36,003 bases of DNA from assembly GCA_004375895.1 (NCBI GenBank), contig SOJW01000004.1:1-36003 (forward strand), read 5' to 3'. Below are positions 1 to 7,141 of this stretch, piece after piece. The notes below the pieces were generated by a model that was given only the letters and a program-made list of their open reading frames with translations, searched no databases and was not told the origin of the DNA. The position numbers and the translations under genes are program-made. Source of the DNA: Candidatus Stahliibacteriota bacterium. Lineage in GTDB: Bacteria > Hydrothermota > Tepidihabitantia > B3-TA06. The stretch's first letter is position 1. Each line of letters begins with the position of its first letter.

Positions 1-503
<503 letters not shown>

Positions 504-558
504 ACGGATTGTAGAACATGCGGCGAAACTCACCAGGGTAAACTGGACGGAATTCCAT

Positions 559-584
559 GCGCCCCCTCTTGTATGAGGGGGCGC
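559..584 (+). terminator. Strong GC hairpin ending the 16S transcript (probable)
   Basis: A perfect 10-bp stem (559-568 paired with 575-584) with a 6-base loop lies 55 bases after the 16S 3' end. It is followed by a loose T-rich stretch (ACCTTTATAT...CCTTTTTGCC), not a clean U-run. It is the only strong hairpin after the rRNA, so it may end the transcript or serve as a processing stem. The absence of 23S downstream favours termination. Confidence 0.5.
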
Positions 585-729
585 ACCTTTATATGCTCCT
601 TTTTGCCTGCAGCAACCTGTACCCCGGAGGGGTAAAAGATCGCAGTCCCCTCTCCCTCTGGGACGTGTGCCCCCGCCTGCACTACCGTCTGGTGTCGGGT
701 AGAGGGTTAGGGGTGAGGGAATTACTATC

Positions 730-922
730 GTCATTGCGAGCATTCCACGGATGCGAAGCAATCTCATATATCTGACATGCGGTACTTAGAGACGACCTTT
801 AATCACCCTCAATGCAGGATGGTTGAGTGATGAACACTTGGAGATAGATTGTCGGATTGTGTCCCATATGAGATCGCCACCCTTCCCCGCCTCTAAAGAG
901 GCGGACGGTCGGTCGCGATGAC
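730..922. repeat. GTCATYGCGAG...CGCGATGAC spacer repeat, copy 1
   Basis: The ends are near-inverse of each other (GTCATTGCGAG at 730, GTCGCGATGAC ending at 922). Inner GAAGCAATCTCATA and CATATGAGATCGCCAC segments are also roughly complementary, so the whole unit can fold on itself. Related units lie at 12928-13026 and 14248-14374. No reading frame is convincing inside, so it looks like a small non-autonomous palindromic element. Confidence 0.65.
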
Positions 923-1009
923 GAAATGAAACGGGCCAGAAATGTCACTAATCATGGACTGACTAATGATAGATAGGTTGGTGACGTGTGCAATAGAAAC
1001 CTGCATGAT

Positions 1010-1037
1010 TTGACTTTTGCAGGTCACTTTGTATTAT
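1010..1037 (+). promoter_or_regulatory. Promoter of the 52-residue Cys-rich protein gene
   Basis: TTGACT (1010-1015), a 16-base spacer, and TATTAT (1032-1037). Predicted transcription would start near 1044, just before the AAAAAGGAGG ribosome site at 1041-1050. The 16-base spacing is the same as at several other promoters in the window. Confidence 0.65.
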
Positions 1038-1054
1038 TTCAAAAAGGAGGCAAG

Positions 1055-1213
1055 ATGATAGATGCTAGAATGTACTGCCCACTAAGAATGATAGGAAAGG
1101 GTGAGGATGAGTTAGAACAAGCCAAATGCAAAAGGGGTACCTGTATGTGGTGGAATGTTTTCACTGGTGAAAAGGGCGCAGAAGGTTGTGCTGCTACGGT
1201 GAAGTTCCCGTAG
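1055..1213 (+). CDS. Small Cys-rich protein, 52 residues, function unknown
   Basis: The ATG at 1055 is chosen because AAAAAGGAGG ends 4 bases before it and a promoter (1010-1037) lies just upstream. A longer frame opening at 986 would start before that promoter. The protein has four cysteines arranged C-P-L-R-M, then C-K-R-G-T-C followed by M-W-W, then a last G-C-A near the end. Short proteins with a leading Cys-Pro, a central C-x4-C and aromatic residues are common in phage and metagenomic sets and probably bind a metal; that is inference from spacing only. It has no signal peptide or membrane segment. Transcribed alone, it is followed by a palindromic element and then the tRNA gene. The product is not identified. 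Confidence 0.6.
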   Translation: MIDARMYCPLRMIGKGEDELEQAKCKRGTCMWWNVFTGEKGAEGCAATVKFP

Positions 1214-1244
1214 GGGTGGCTTGACATCTGAAATTCATTAAATC

Positions 1245-1329
1245 GTAGGGGCCGACTTTTAAGTCGGCCCGCTAATAATATCCGGGCCGGTCTAATGCCC
1301 GAAGGGGGCACGCTGAGACCGGCCCCTAC
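1245..1329. repeat. GTAGGGGCCGAC...CCGGCCCCTAC palindromic unit (85 bp)
   Basis: Two hairpins stand back to back: 1248-1270 (GGGCCGACTT, 2-base loop, AAGTCGGCCC) and 1284-1327 (GGGCCGGTCT...AGACCGGCCC). The outer ends are inverse (GTAGGGGCCG and CGGCCCCTAC). The same ends bound the transposase gene at 5783-6375 and the unit at 27353-27518, so this looks like a short non-autonomous relative of a REP/RAYT element. Confidence 0.75.
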
Positions 1330-1352
1330 TTTCTCTTTGTTTAGCCCAAAAC

Positions 1353-1380
1353 TTGACAACCCCAATTCTCTGAGTAGACT
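1353..1380 (+). promoter_or_regulatory. Promoter of the initiator tRNA gene
   Basis: TTGACA (1353-1358), 16-base spacer, TAGACT (1375-1380). The tRNA starts at 1391, about 10 bases after the -10 box, which leaves a very short 5' leader. Confidence 0.65.
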
Positions 1381-1390
1381 ATCCGCTTAC

Positions 1391-1464
1391 TGCGGGGTGG
1401 AGCAGTCTGGTAGCTCGTGAGGCTCATAACCTCAAGGTCGCTGGTTCAAATCCAGCCCCCGCTA
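1391..1464 (+). tRNA. Initiator tRNA-fMet (anticodon CAU)
   Basis: A 74-base cloverleaf closely matching E. coli tRNA-fMet: GCGGGG acceptor strand at 1392-1397, D-arm GAGC...GCTC with the initiator-type A11:U24 pair, anticodon loop CTCATAA, T-arm with GGTTCAAATCC, and CCCCGC at 3'. Position 1 (U) and position 72 (U) do not pair, the initiator hallmark that blocks EF-Tu use; E. coli has C:A there. The anticodon stem ends A-G-G/C-C-U, not the usual G-G-G/C-C-C. The discriminator is A and CCA is not encoded (CTT follows), so it must be added by CCA transferase. Confidence 0.95.
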
Positions 1465-1470
1465 CTTTTT

Positions 1471-1498
1471 AAACGGGTCCTTCGGGACCCGTTTTTTT
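1471..1498 (+). terminator. Rho-independent terminator of the tRNA gene
   Basis: The AACGGGTCC arm, a TTCG tetraloop and the GGACCCGTT arm are followed by a run of T, immediately after the tRNA. This is a textbook intrinsic terminator. Confidence 0.92.
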
Positions 1499-1541
1499 AC
1501 AACCCCAAGAGGGAGTTTACGTCTAATCTAAATAGAGGTCC

Positions 1542-1569
1542 TTTACAATGTCGCAATATCGCCTATTAT
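1542..1569 (+). promoter_or_regulatory. Promoter of the M16 peptidase pair
   Basis: TTTACA (1542-1547), 16-base spacer, TATTAT (1564-1569). The predicted start of transcription is near 1576. The ribosome site GAGGAGAG at 1581-1588 precedes the ATG at 1590. Confidence 0.6.
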
Positions 1570-1589
1570 TGTAGCAAAATCGAGGAGAG

Positions 1590-3077
1590 ATGATGAAAAA
1601 TCTGCCCAGGATTCTTTTTGCAATCCTTGCAGGATCGATTCCTTTTATGGGTATCGCAGATACCTACACCGAGATTGAGGAGCGCGTGGTCGAGCACGAG
1701 CTTCGCAACGGGATGCGGTTTTTGATCTTTGAGCGTCACGAGGCGCCGCTCGTGAGCATGGTGATTGCGGTTAAGGCAGGGGCGGTTAACGAGGTCACCA
1801 ACAAGACAGGCATCGCTCACTTTTTGGAGCATCTGGCGTTCAAGGGAACCCAGACGATCGGCACCAAAAACTACAGGGCCGAGCGCAAAGTCCTTAAAGA
1901 ACTCGATGCCGCATTCAAGGCCTATCACAAAGCCGAGCAGGAAGGCGCTGATTCCGAGGTCCTTGAGACGCTTTACGCCGAGTTCAAGCAAAGGCAGGAG
2001 AAGGCGTCATCCTACATCGTGCAGGGCGAGCTCTCGGAGATATACGACCGCAACGGTGCCACACGTTTCAACGCATCAACCGGCTACGATTACACCACCT
2101 ACATAATCACCTTGCCCTCCAACCGTTTCGAGCTCTGGTGTGGCATGGAATCCGACCGTATGGCCAACCCGGTGTTCCGCGAGTTCTACTCCGAGCGCGA
2201 TGTTATCCTCGAGGAGCGCCGTATGCGCACCGATAACAGCCCCAGGGGTCTTTTCTTCGAGGAATACCGCAGCGTCTCCTACAAGGCCCATCCCTATGGT
2301 CAGCCGATCCTCGGGCATCTCAGCGATATGGAAAACCTTTACCGACAAGACGTGCGAGCGTTCTACGAGACCTATTACGTTCCGCAACACATGACTGCTG
2401 CCATCGTGGGTGATGTAAATGCAGAAGAGATTATCCCATTGATTGATAAATACTTCGGCAGGATCCCCAAGAGACCGGACCCACCAGGGCTTATAACAAA
2501 GGAGCCCGAACAACCGGGAGTGAGACGTGTCCAGATGCACATAGGTCGTCAGCCTCGCCTATATATGGGATTTTCTACAGTTCCCGAAGGTCATGAAGAC
2601 GAACTTGTCCTTGATTTACTGGCAAGCGTGCTCGGGCAAGGTCGCACCTCCAGGCTGTACAGATCCCTTGTAGAGGAACGCAAGCTTGCTTCCTCAGTTC
2701 GTGCCGGACACACTACCATGCTCTATGCTGGACAACTCGGCTTTTCAGGTACTCCCATAGAGGGAGTAACTGCAGCCGAGCTCGAGGAGGCGGTGCTTGG
2801 GGAACTGGCTGAGTTGAAGGAGAACCCCATAACAGAGGAAGAGCTTGACGCGGCGCGCGCTCGCTGGAAGGTCAGGATTTACACCTACCTCTCCTCGAAC
2901 CTGGGGATGGGCTATATGCTGGCACAGGGTGATCAGGGCAACACAGGATGGCAGGATATATTCAGGATACCTGAAAGGGCTGAAAAGATTACGCCTCAGG
3001 ATTTGATGGATGCTGCGGAGCGCTACATTGATCCCGATAAAAGATCCGTCGGACTAATGGAGGTGGCAAATGACTAG
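1590..3077 (+). CDS. M16 zinc peptidase, catalytic subunit
   Basis: A pitrilysin/insulinase-family metallopeptidase, probably exported and degrading peptides in the periplasm. Residues 1-23 form a signal peptide. The zinc motif is H77-F-L-E80-H81, and the distal zinc-ligand Glu lies in the E-R-D-V-I-L-E-E stretch at 202-209. In most M16B enzymes that Glu comes about 75 residues after the motif; here it is about 127 away. The extra roughly 50 residues (about 97-145) are charged and helical, so an inserted coiled-coil-like arm is likely. The C-terminal half is the usual non-catalytic M16 domain. The stop overlaps the start of the next gene by 8 bases, so the two should form a heterodimer, as in MPP or YmxG-type pairs. 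MMK offers two possible ATG starts; the first is used here. Confidence 0.92.
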   Translation: MMKNLPRILFAILAGSIPFMGIADTYTEIEERVVEHELRNGMRFLIFERHEAPLVSMVIAVKAGAVNEVTNKTGIAHFLEHLAFKGTQTIGTKNYRAERKVLKELDAAFKAYHKAEQEGADSEVLETLYAEFKQRQEKASSYIVQGELSEIYDRNGATRFNASTGYDYTTYIITLPSNRFELWCGMESDRMANPVFREFYSERDVILEERRMRTDNSPRGLFFEEYRSVSYKAHPYGQPILGHLSDMENLYRQDVRAFYETYYVPQHMTAAIVGDVNAEEIIPLIDKYFGRIPKRPDPPGLITKEPEQPGVRRVQMHIGRQPRLYMGFSTVPEGHEDELVLDLLASVLGQGRTSRLYRSLVEERKLASSVRAGHTTMLYAGQLGFSGTPIEGVTAAELEEAVLGELAELKENPITEEELDAARARWKVRIYTYLSSNLGMGYMLAQGDQGNTGWQDIFRIPERAEKITPQDLMDAAERYIDPDKRSVGLMEVAND

Positions 3078-4485
3078 GAAAATCGTTCCACTTATCTTAT
3101 CTCTCCTCTCCTTGCTTTCGGCCGCAAAACTTAAAGACCCGCGCACGATGGAGTTTCCTGCACGTCTGGAGTTTACGCCTCACGAGGTCGAACGCTTCAG
3201 GTTGTCAAACGGAATAGAGGTTTTCCTCGTAGAGGATCACGAGTTGCCGCTGGTAGATGTCGTGTTTAGAATAGATGCGGGTGAACGCCGGGTTGATGCA
3301 GAGCAGGCAGGCCTGGCCGATATACTTGCCGATCTCGTGGTAGAGGGCGGAAGTAAGGCGGTTCCCAAGCGAGTGTTCCAGGACAGCCTGGAGCGTTTCG
3401 GTGCCTCCTTCTGGGGTTACGCATGGGATGAAGAGACCTCATTTACCCTCCACCTTCTCTCCGAGCATGTCGATGATTTGCTTCCACTTGCGGTGGGTGC
3501 GATCCGCGAGCCGATGCTTCCAGGCCAGCAGATTGAGATCAACAAGAATCAGCGACGCACCGCTTACCAGGCTCGAAACTTAGAGCCGATGTCCGTCATC
3601 GTAAGGATTTGGAATAAACTCTATTGCGGCAAGGACAGCCCTTCGGCTCGTGAGACCACGCCTGCCACGCTTGATCGCATAGATCTTGAGAGCCTTACGA
3701 AATTCCACAAGGCCTGCTACCGTCCTTCCCTAACCATGATTGGTGTAGTAGGTGATTTCGATCCAAAGGTTATGCTTGATGAGCTTGAGCGTTGTCTGGG
3801 CGACTGGCAGGAGCCTGAGCCAGAACCACCGGATGAGGCTCCCTTATACACCGATCCCGCCTCACCTGGGGTCTACCTTGTTCCGTGGCCTGGTTCGGTG
3901 CAGAGTGGGATATATATGTCACATAAGGGCCTGCTGCGGGACGATCCGAACTATGCTGCGTCGCGTTTGTTCTGTGAGGTCTACGGCGGCAGCTGGTATT
4001 CGCGGCTGCGCAAAGCAATACGCGTGGAGCGCGGGCTTGCCTATGTAGTTTCAGGTTACATCTCCAGCGACTTTGAAGAACCGGGATACTTCGGTACGTT
4101 CTGTTTTACAAAGTCGGAGGCCACCCTCGAAGCTGTGCGGGTGATGCTTGGGGTCATGGAAGATTTGCGCACCGAAGGAATTACTCAAAGGGAACTTGAA
4201 CTTGCCAAGCAAAGCTGGCTTGCTTCGTTCCCTGCGCACTACGCCGAGCCCGAGCAGGTGCTCCGTGATCGCATGAACTACGCCGCGCACCAGTATCCGA
4301 TTGACTTCTGGGACCACATGCCCGAGCGGATCGAACCCCTTACCCGCGAGGATGTCAACAGCTTTGCAGCCGGGTTCATTAAGCCTGATGATCTGATCAT
4401 CGTTATCCTTGGCGACACCACCGCGTTCGACGGCTCTGTATCCGAACTCGGCGAGGTGACAATAATCGATCCGGAAGTATACTAG
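3070..4485 (+). CDS. M16 peptidase-like subunit, non-catalytic
   Basis: The partner of the preceding peptidase, with the same two-domain M16 fold. The place where HxxEH should be reads A-G-L-A-D-I-L-A-D-L near residue 80, so the zinc ligands are missing and the protein cannot be a peptidase on its own. The N-terminus (MTRKIVPLILSLLSLLSAA) is a signal peptide. The C-terminal half keeps the R-K-A-I-R-V-E-R-G-L-A-Y segment typical of the substrate-binding domain. The ATG overlaps the upstream gene by 8 bases, suggesting translational coupling and equal amounts. The role, by family, is substrate binding in a clam-shell heterodimer. Confidence 0.9.
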   Translation: MTRKIVPLILSLLSLLSAAKLKDPRTMEFPARLEFTPHEVERFRLSNGIEVFLVEDHELPLVDVVFRIDAGERRVDAEQAGLADILADLVVEGGSKAVPKRVFQDSLERFGASFWGYAWDEETSFTLHLLSEHVDDLLPLAVGAIREPMLPGQQIEINKNQRRTAYQARNLEPMSVIVRIWNKLYCGKDSPSARETTPATLDRIDLESLTKFHKACYRPSLTMIGVVGDFDPKVMLDELERCLGDWQEPEPEPPDEAPLYTDPASPGVYLVPWPGSVQSGIYMSHKGLLRDDPNYAASRLFCEVYGGSWYSRLRKAIRVERGLAYVVSGYISSDFEEPGYFGTFCFTKSEATLEAVRVMLGVMEDLRTEGITQRELELAKQSWLASFPAHYAEPEQVLRDRMNYAAHQYPIDFWDHMPERIEPLTREDVNSFAAGFIKPDDLIIVILGDTTAFDGSVSELGEVTIIDPEVY

Positions 4486-4563
4486 ACACCCCACGCATCC
4501 GGTTCACGCCCGCGCCGGGATCACGGAATTAACTCAAATGCACAGATAGGATCATGGTTAAAC

Positions 4564-5343
4564 TCACACCTTGCGCCCTATTACCCCAAAGGAAAGCACC
4601 GTCCAAAGAAAGAGCCTTTTGCGGCGCAGCCGCTCGGCAAGACGGGAAAAAGCCGAATCGGTGAAGATGCGAGGATACATCGCAAGCCTGATACCCATTC
4701 TTTTCAGGATGCCGCGGAGGACTCTGTAAACCAGCGAGGGCCGAGCCCAGTCGCCGTAGGTGTGGATGGATTCGAAGCCGACGTTGCGCAGAAGCCGCGC
4801 CAACGATGCGGGCGTGAACTGCCGCTCCCAGCCCGCAAACCAGCCTCCGAAGAGCATCTGGATGTGTTTGAGCAGGGTGTAGATGTGAAAGGTCTGCGGA
4901 ACGTCAACAACAATCAGTCCGCCCTTCTTGAGGAGTCGGCGGTTGGCTTCCAAAAGAAGGAACGGGTTGCGGAAGTGCTCCAGAAGTCCCTGGTGGAACA
5001 GAATGTCGAAGCTTGCAGGTTTGAAGGGCGGATCAAGCCCGTCGGCCAGGACGTATGAGAGGCGCTTGCGTGTGGCAGGATCGGCTTTTTGTGCAAAGCG
5101 TTTAGCCAGCTCAAGGCTCTGTTCCGAGATGTCCAGCACGGTGACATCTGCGCCGCGGCGGGCCAGCTCGATCGAGGTGCGGCCTGTGCCCGCCCCGATC
5201 TCAATCGCACGCCAGCCGCGCACGTCGGGCACAACTTCTGCGATCTCGGACGCGATGTCTGTAACCGGCGGATAGACATCCAGGTCCATCCTCTGTGCCC
5301 ACACCTTATCCCAAATCTCCGCTTTCGTGGGGTCGTATTTCAT
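4564..5343 (-). CDS. Class I SAM-dependent methyltransferase
   Basis: A Rossmann methyltransferase of the Methyltransf_11/25 type. Motif I is I-E-I-G-A-G-T-G-R (about 47-55), and the acidic residue after strand 2 is D71 in V-T-V-L-D-I-S. Motif IV lies in F-D-I-L-F-H-Q-G-L-L-E-H, followed by L-L-K-K-G-G-L. The C-terminal part (W-E-R-Q-F-T-P, L-L-R-N-V-G-F) is like UbiE/quinone or small-molecule methyltransferases, but the substrate cannot be read from sequence. No membrane segment is seen. The gene stands alone, convergent with the M16 pair, and the ATG has only a weak purine-rich site (GAGGTAGTAGG) before it. Confidence 0.9.
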   Translation of the reverse strand: MKYDPTKAEIWDKVWAQRMDLDVYPPVTDIASEIAEVVPDVRGWRAIEIGAGTGRTSIELARRGADVTVLDISEQSLELAKRFAQKADPATRKRLSYVLADGLDPPFKPASFDILFHQGLLEHFRNPFLLLEANRRLLKKGGLIVVDVPQTFHIYTLLKHIQMLFGGWFAGWERQFTPASLARLLRNVGFESIHTYGDWARPSLVYRVLRGILKRMGIRLAMYPRIFTDSAFSRLAERLRRKRLFLWTVLSFGVIGRKV

Positions 5344-5782
5344 AAACCTACTACCTCAATACAAATCCTTGTCATTTTAAAACGATTTACCCGGTTCGAA
5401 CAAAGATCAAGAGACCACATAGAAAGGTGTGTTACGGGTCGGGGTCCCCGCGGAGTCACGAAGTGAATCCGTGGGGTGAAAGGATCGTAACGCATGGTGT
5501 GATTATGGCGAGGTGATCGAATATGTCAAGCCATCGCACCCCATAGGGTAGAGGGTTGGGGTGAGGGGGATTAAAGGGACGGGGTACAACAACTTATTAT
5601 CCCTCCCTTGACGGGAGGGAATAGAAGGGAGGGTGGAAATAGTGATCACCCCCACCCTACCCTCCCCCATCAAGGGGGAGGTATTTTTTACATTGTCCCC
5701 CTTACTGAAGGGGGAACTAAAGGGGGATTGAGCTTCCCTGCGATCTTTTTGGCCGAAGGGCAAAAAGGAGCATTAAGCAGAC
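5344..5782. other. Non-coding spacer with several palindromic repeats
   Basis: No gene is supported. It contains a GGGGTCCCCGCGG...CCGTGGGGTGA hairpin (about 5442-5480, related to 8374-8440), a GGGTAGAGGGTTGGGGTGAGGGGG piece (about 5547-5570), CCCTCCCTTGACGGGAGGG (5602-5620), a CCCCCTTACTGAAGGGGG palindrome (about 5697-5714), and a GGCAAAAAGGAGCATT piece (5758-5774) that recurs near 14430 and, inverted, near 595. Confidence 0.6.
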
Positions 5783-6375
5783 GTAGGGGCCGACCTTTAG
5801 GTCGGCCCGCACATTTATAATGTTAGCCGACGTTGACTCCCGTCCGCTTCGCGTCAGGTCGGCCCGATATCCATATTCTCCCTTGGACCCGAAAACGGAT
5901 AATCCTCAATTATTGAAACTAATCCCTTCCGAACTGGATTATTCCAAATGTAGCGGGCAACTTTCTCCATGTCCTCATCCTTCCTTAAAACATGGTCGAA
6001 ATAGCCGCGCTGCCAAAGAGGTCTGCCATAACTCTTTTTGAATCGGTAGGACGAAATCTGCTTGAAAGTTTTTATCATCTTTTGGAGATTGCTGGGGTCA
6101 CCACCTGCCAAAAGAAGATGTAAATGATCCGGCATGAAGTAGTAGGCAAGAATGCCAAATTGTTCTTTCTCAGCAACATTATTCAGAACATCCAAGACAG
6201 AGTCAACGATTTCCTTGCTTTTGAAGATGGGGGTTTTGTTATGGGTGCATATGGTTATTGAATATGCGTAATGTCCTTTGTAGTTGAAGATTTTCAGTCT
6301 GGGGTTTGGTTTACGTTTTGATAGTGATTCGTCCATTTAATTATTGAACGGGCCGACCTGAAGGTCGGCCCCTAC
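5783..6375. mobile_element. RAYT element bounded by GTAGGGGCCGACC / GGTCGGCCCCTAC
   Basis: The transposase gene at 5854-6336 lies between two palindromes. On the left, 5783-5810 starts GTAGGGGCCGACC and folds to a hairpin. On the right, 6349-6375 is a hairpin ending GGTCGGCCCCTAC. The left side has a second half-palindrome (GGTCGGCCCG, 5857-5866) that supplies the last codons and stop of the gene. The outer ends are inverse repeats, and the same ends bound shorter gene-less units at 1245-1329 and 27353-27518. This is the arrangement expected for a REP-associated tyrosine transposase and the palindromes it recognises. Confidence 0.75.
5854..6336 (-). CDS. REP-associated tyrosine transposase (RAYT, Y1_Tnp family)
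   Basis: A single-strand DNA transposase of the IS200-like HUH class, 160 residues, typical in length. The HUH metal motif is M-P-D-H-L-H-L-L-L near residue 70. The catalytic Tyr is probably in W-Q-R-G-Y-F-D-H-V-L-R near 110, and the family signature Y-I-W-N-N-P-V-R-K-G-L follows. RAYTs nick and move REP palindromes; here the gene sits inside such palindromes and its final D-I-G-P-T-stop is encoded by one of them. The frame is intact, so it may be active. The coding region is more AT-rich than nearby core genes. No ribosome site is evident before the ATG. Confidence 0.92.
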   Translation of the reverse strand: MDESLSKRKPNPRLKIFNYKGHYAYSITICTHNKTPIFKSKEIVDSVLDVLNNVAEKEQFGILAYYFMPDHLHLLLAGGDPSNLQKMIKTFKQISSYRFKKSYGRPLWQRGYFDHVLRKDEDMEKVARYIWNNPVRKGLVSIIEDYPFSGPRENMDIGPT

Positions 6376-6551
6376 GAACTTCGTGGCAGAGAGGAACCAA
6401 TGAGCATACCAACGGACTGGTAAGGCAATACTTGCCAAAGAAGACCGACTTCGCTATAATCAGTGACGAGGAGATCAGATTGATAGAATCAAGGCTAAAC
6501 GACAGGCCCAGGAAGTGCCTGGGTTTCAAAACACCCCTCGAAGTCGCTAAC

Positions 6552-6842
6552 CTATGTGTTGCACTTCAACGTTGAATGTAGGAAATCAATTCCGGGGTAG
6601 TGTAAAGGTATCGTATCAATTGTGTCAGGGGTTAAATAGACTTCTTGAAGAAGTTGCTCCATCATGTGAGATATTATTTGCCTAAGCTCGTGTATCTCTC
6701 TATCTTTTCTTGAGAGTTTCGACTCCCTCGAAAACGTAGATGAAAACACAAAAACCACAACAATTGTGCCCACCGCTCCTATTATACTCAATACAAGTGG
6801 TATCATTTTAGACACCCTTGTTTTACTAATCTTAGAGGCCAA
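6552..6842 (-). CDS. Small single-pass membrane protein, unknown
   Basis: About 96 residues. A TTG at 6842 is taken as start because GAGGAGG ends 5 bases before it, and a promoter (TTGACA/TATCAT, 6896-6868) sits just upstream. A frame opening at 6896 would begin in the -35 box. An ATG at 6806 is the alternative. The N-terminus is positively charged (K, K, R, K), then comes one membrane segment (P-L-V-L-S-I-I-G-A-V-G-T-I-V-V-V-F-V-F), then a charged helix (S-R-K-D-R-E-I-H-E-L-R-Q-I-I-S-H) likely to form a coiled coil, and a Pro/Asp-rich tail. The charge pattern predicts a cytoplasmic N-terminus. No family is recognised; it stands alone between repeat blocks and is AT-rich. Confidence 0.5.
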   Translation of the reverse strand: MASKISKTRVSKMIPLVLSIIGAVGTIVVVFVFSSTFSRESKLSRKDREIHELRQIISHMMEQLLQEVYLTPDTIDTIPLHYPGIDFLHSTLKCNT

Positions 6843-6867
6843 AACTTCCTCCTCGTAAACTTGCAAA

Positions 6868-6896
6868 ATGATAGGCTTAAAGGCAGCGCTTGTCAA
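6868..6896 (-). promoter_or_regulatory. Promoter of the small membrane protein gene
   Basis: On the minus strand: TTGACA (6896-6891), 17-base spacer, TATCAT (6873-6868). The leader of about 20 bases contains GAGGAGG before the TTG start at 6842. Confidence 0.6.
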
Positions 6897-6903
6897 CCCC
6901 CCT

Positions 6904-7136
6904 AGGAGCTCACGGCAAACAGCTTACAGCTCACGGCTGACGGCTGTCAGCCCCTTAAATTTGCATTTTGCATTTTGACTTTTGCACCGGAGGACGACGC
7001 TTGCGGAGTAATCTTTCAATCTTCAATCTTCCAATCTGCAATCTGTAATCGCGACGCAGTCGCGTTCTTGTCCACCTTTTGACCAGCATTTGTCCATCAT
7101 AATTTTTTCAGCCTGTCCACCTTTTGACCTATCCGT
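6904..7136. repeat. Compound short-period repeat array, copy A
   Basis: Four kinds of degenerate tandem repeats are joined end to end. About 6908-6950 is 7-base units of form NNACRGC (TCACGGC, AAACAGC, TTACAGC, TCACGGC, TGACGGC). About 6958-6988 is 7-base units TTTGCAT. The 7013-7050 segment is 7-8-base units NNCAATC. From about 7072 it is 11-base-like units such as TTTTGACCAGC. The stretch 6992-7072 (81 bases) is identical to 10949-11029, and 6946-6978 (33 bases) to 11030-11062, but the two blocks are in swapped order. Not CRISPR: units are too short, degenerate and without spacers. Confidence 0.75.
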
Positions 7137-7141
7137 TTATC

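Larger units (their letters stand above)
504..1009. other. Non-coding spacer after 16S, repeat-rich
   Basis: No credible gene is visible. After the hairpin the spacer holds a piece of the GGTAGAGGGTTRGGGTGAGGG-type spacer repeat (about 695-720) and, at 730-922, a copy of the unit that starts GTCATTGCGAG and ends CGCGATGAC, with a small GCCTCTAAAGAGGC hairpin inside. Reading frames here are short and lack ribosome sites. Confidence 0.6.

Noticed and set aside
504-1010. Possible 23S rRNA or Ala/Ile tRNA after 16S
   Set aside because: No conserved 23S segment or cloverleaf was found; the stretch consists of repeats.
986-1054. N-terminal extension of the 52-residue Cys-rich protein
   Set aside because: The promoter at 1010-1037 and the AAAAAGGAGG site at 1041-1050 lie inside it, so translation must begin at 1055.
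1039-1365. Minus-strand frame opposite the Cys-rich gene
   Set aside because: It runs through the palindromic unit and the tRNA promoter, and lacks a family match or ribosome site.
6904-7136. CRISPR-like array
   Set aside because: Units are 7-11 bases, degenerate and contiguous; there are no 25-40-base repeats with unique spacers and no cas genes in the window.
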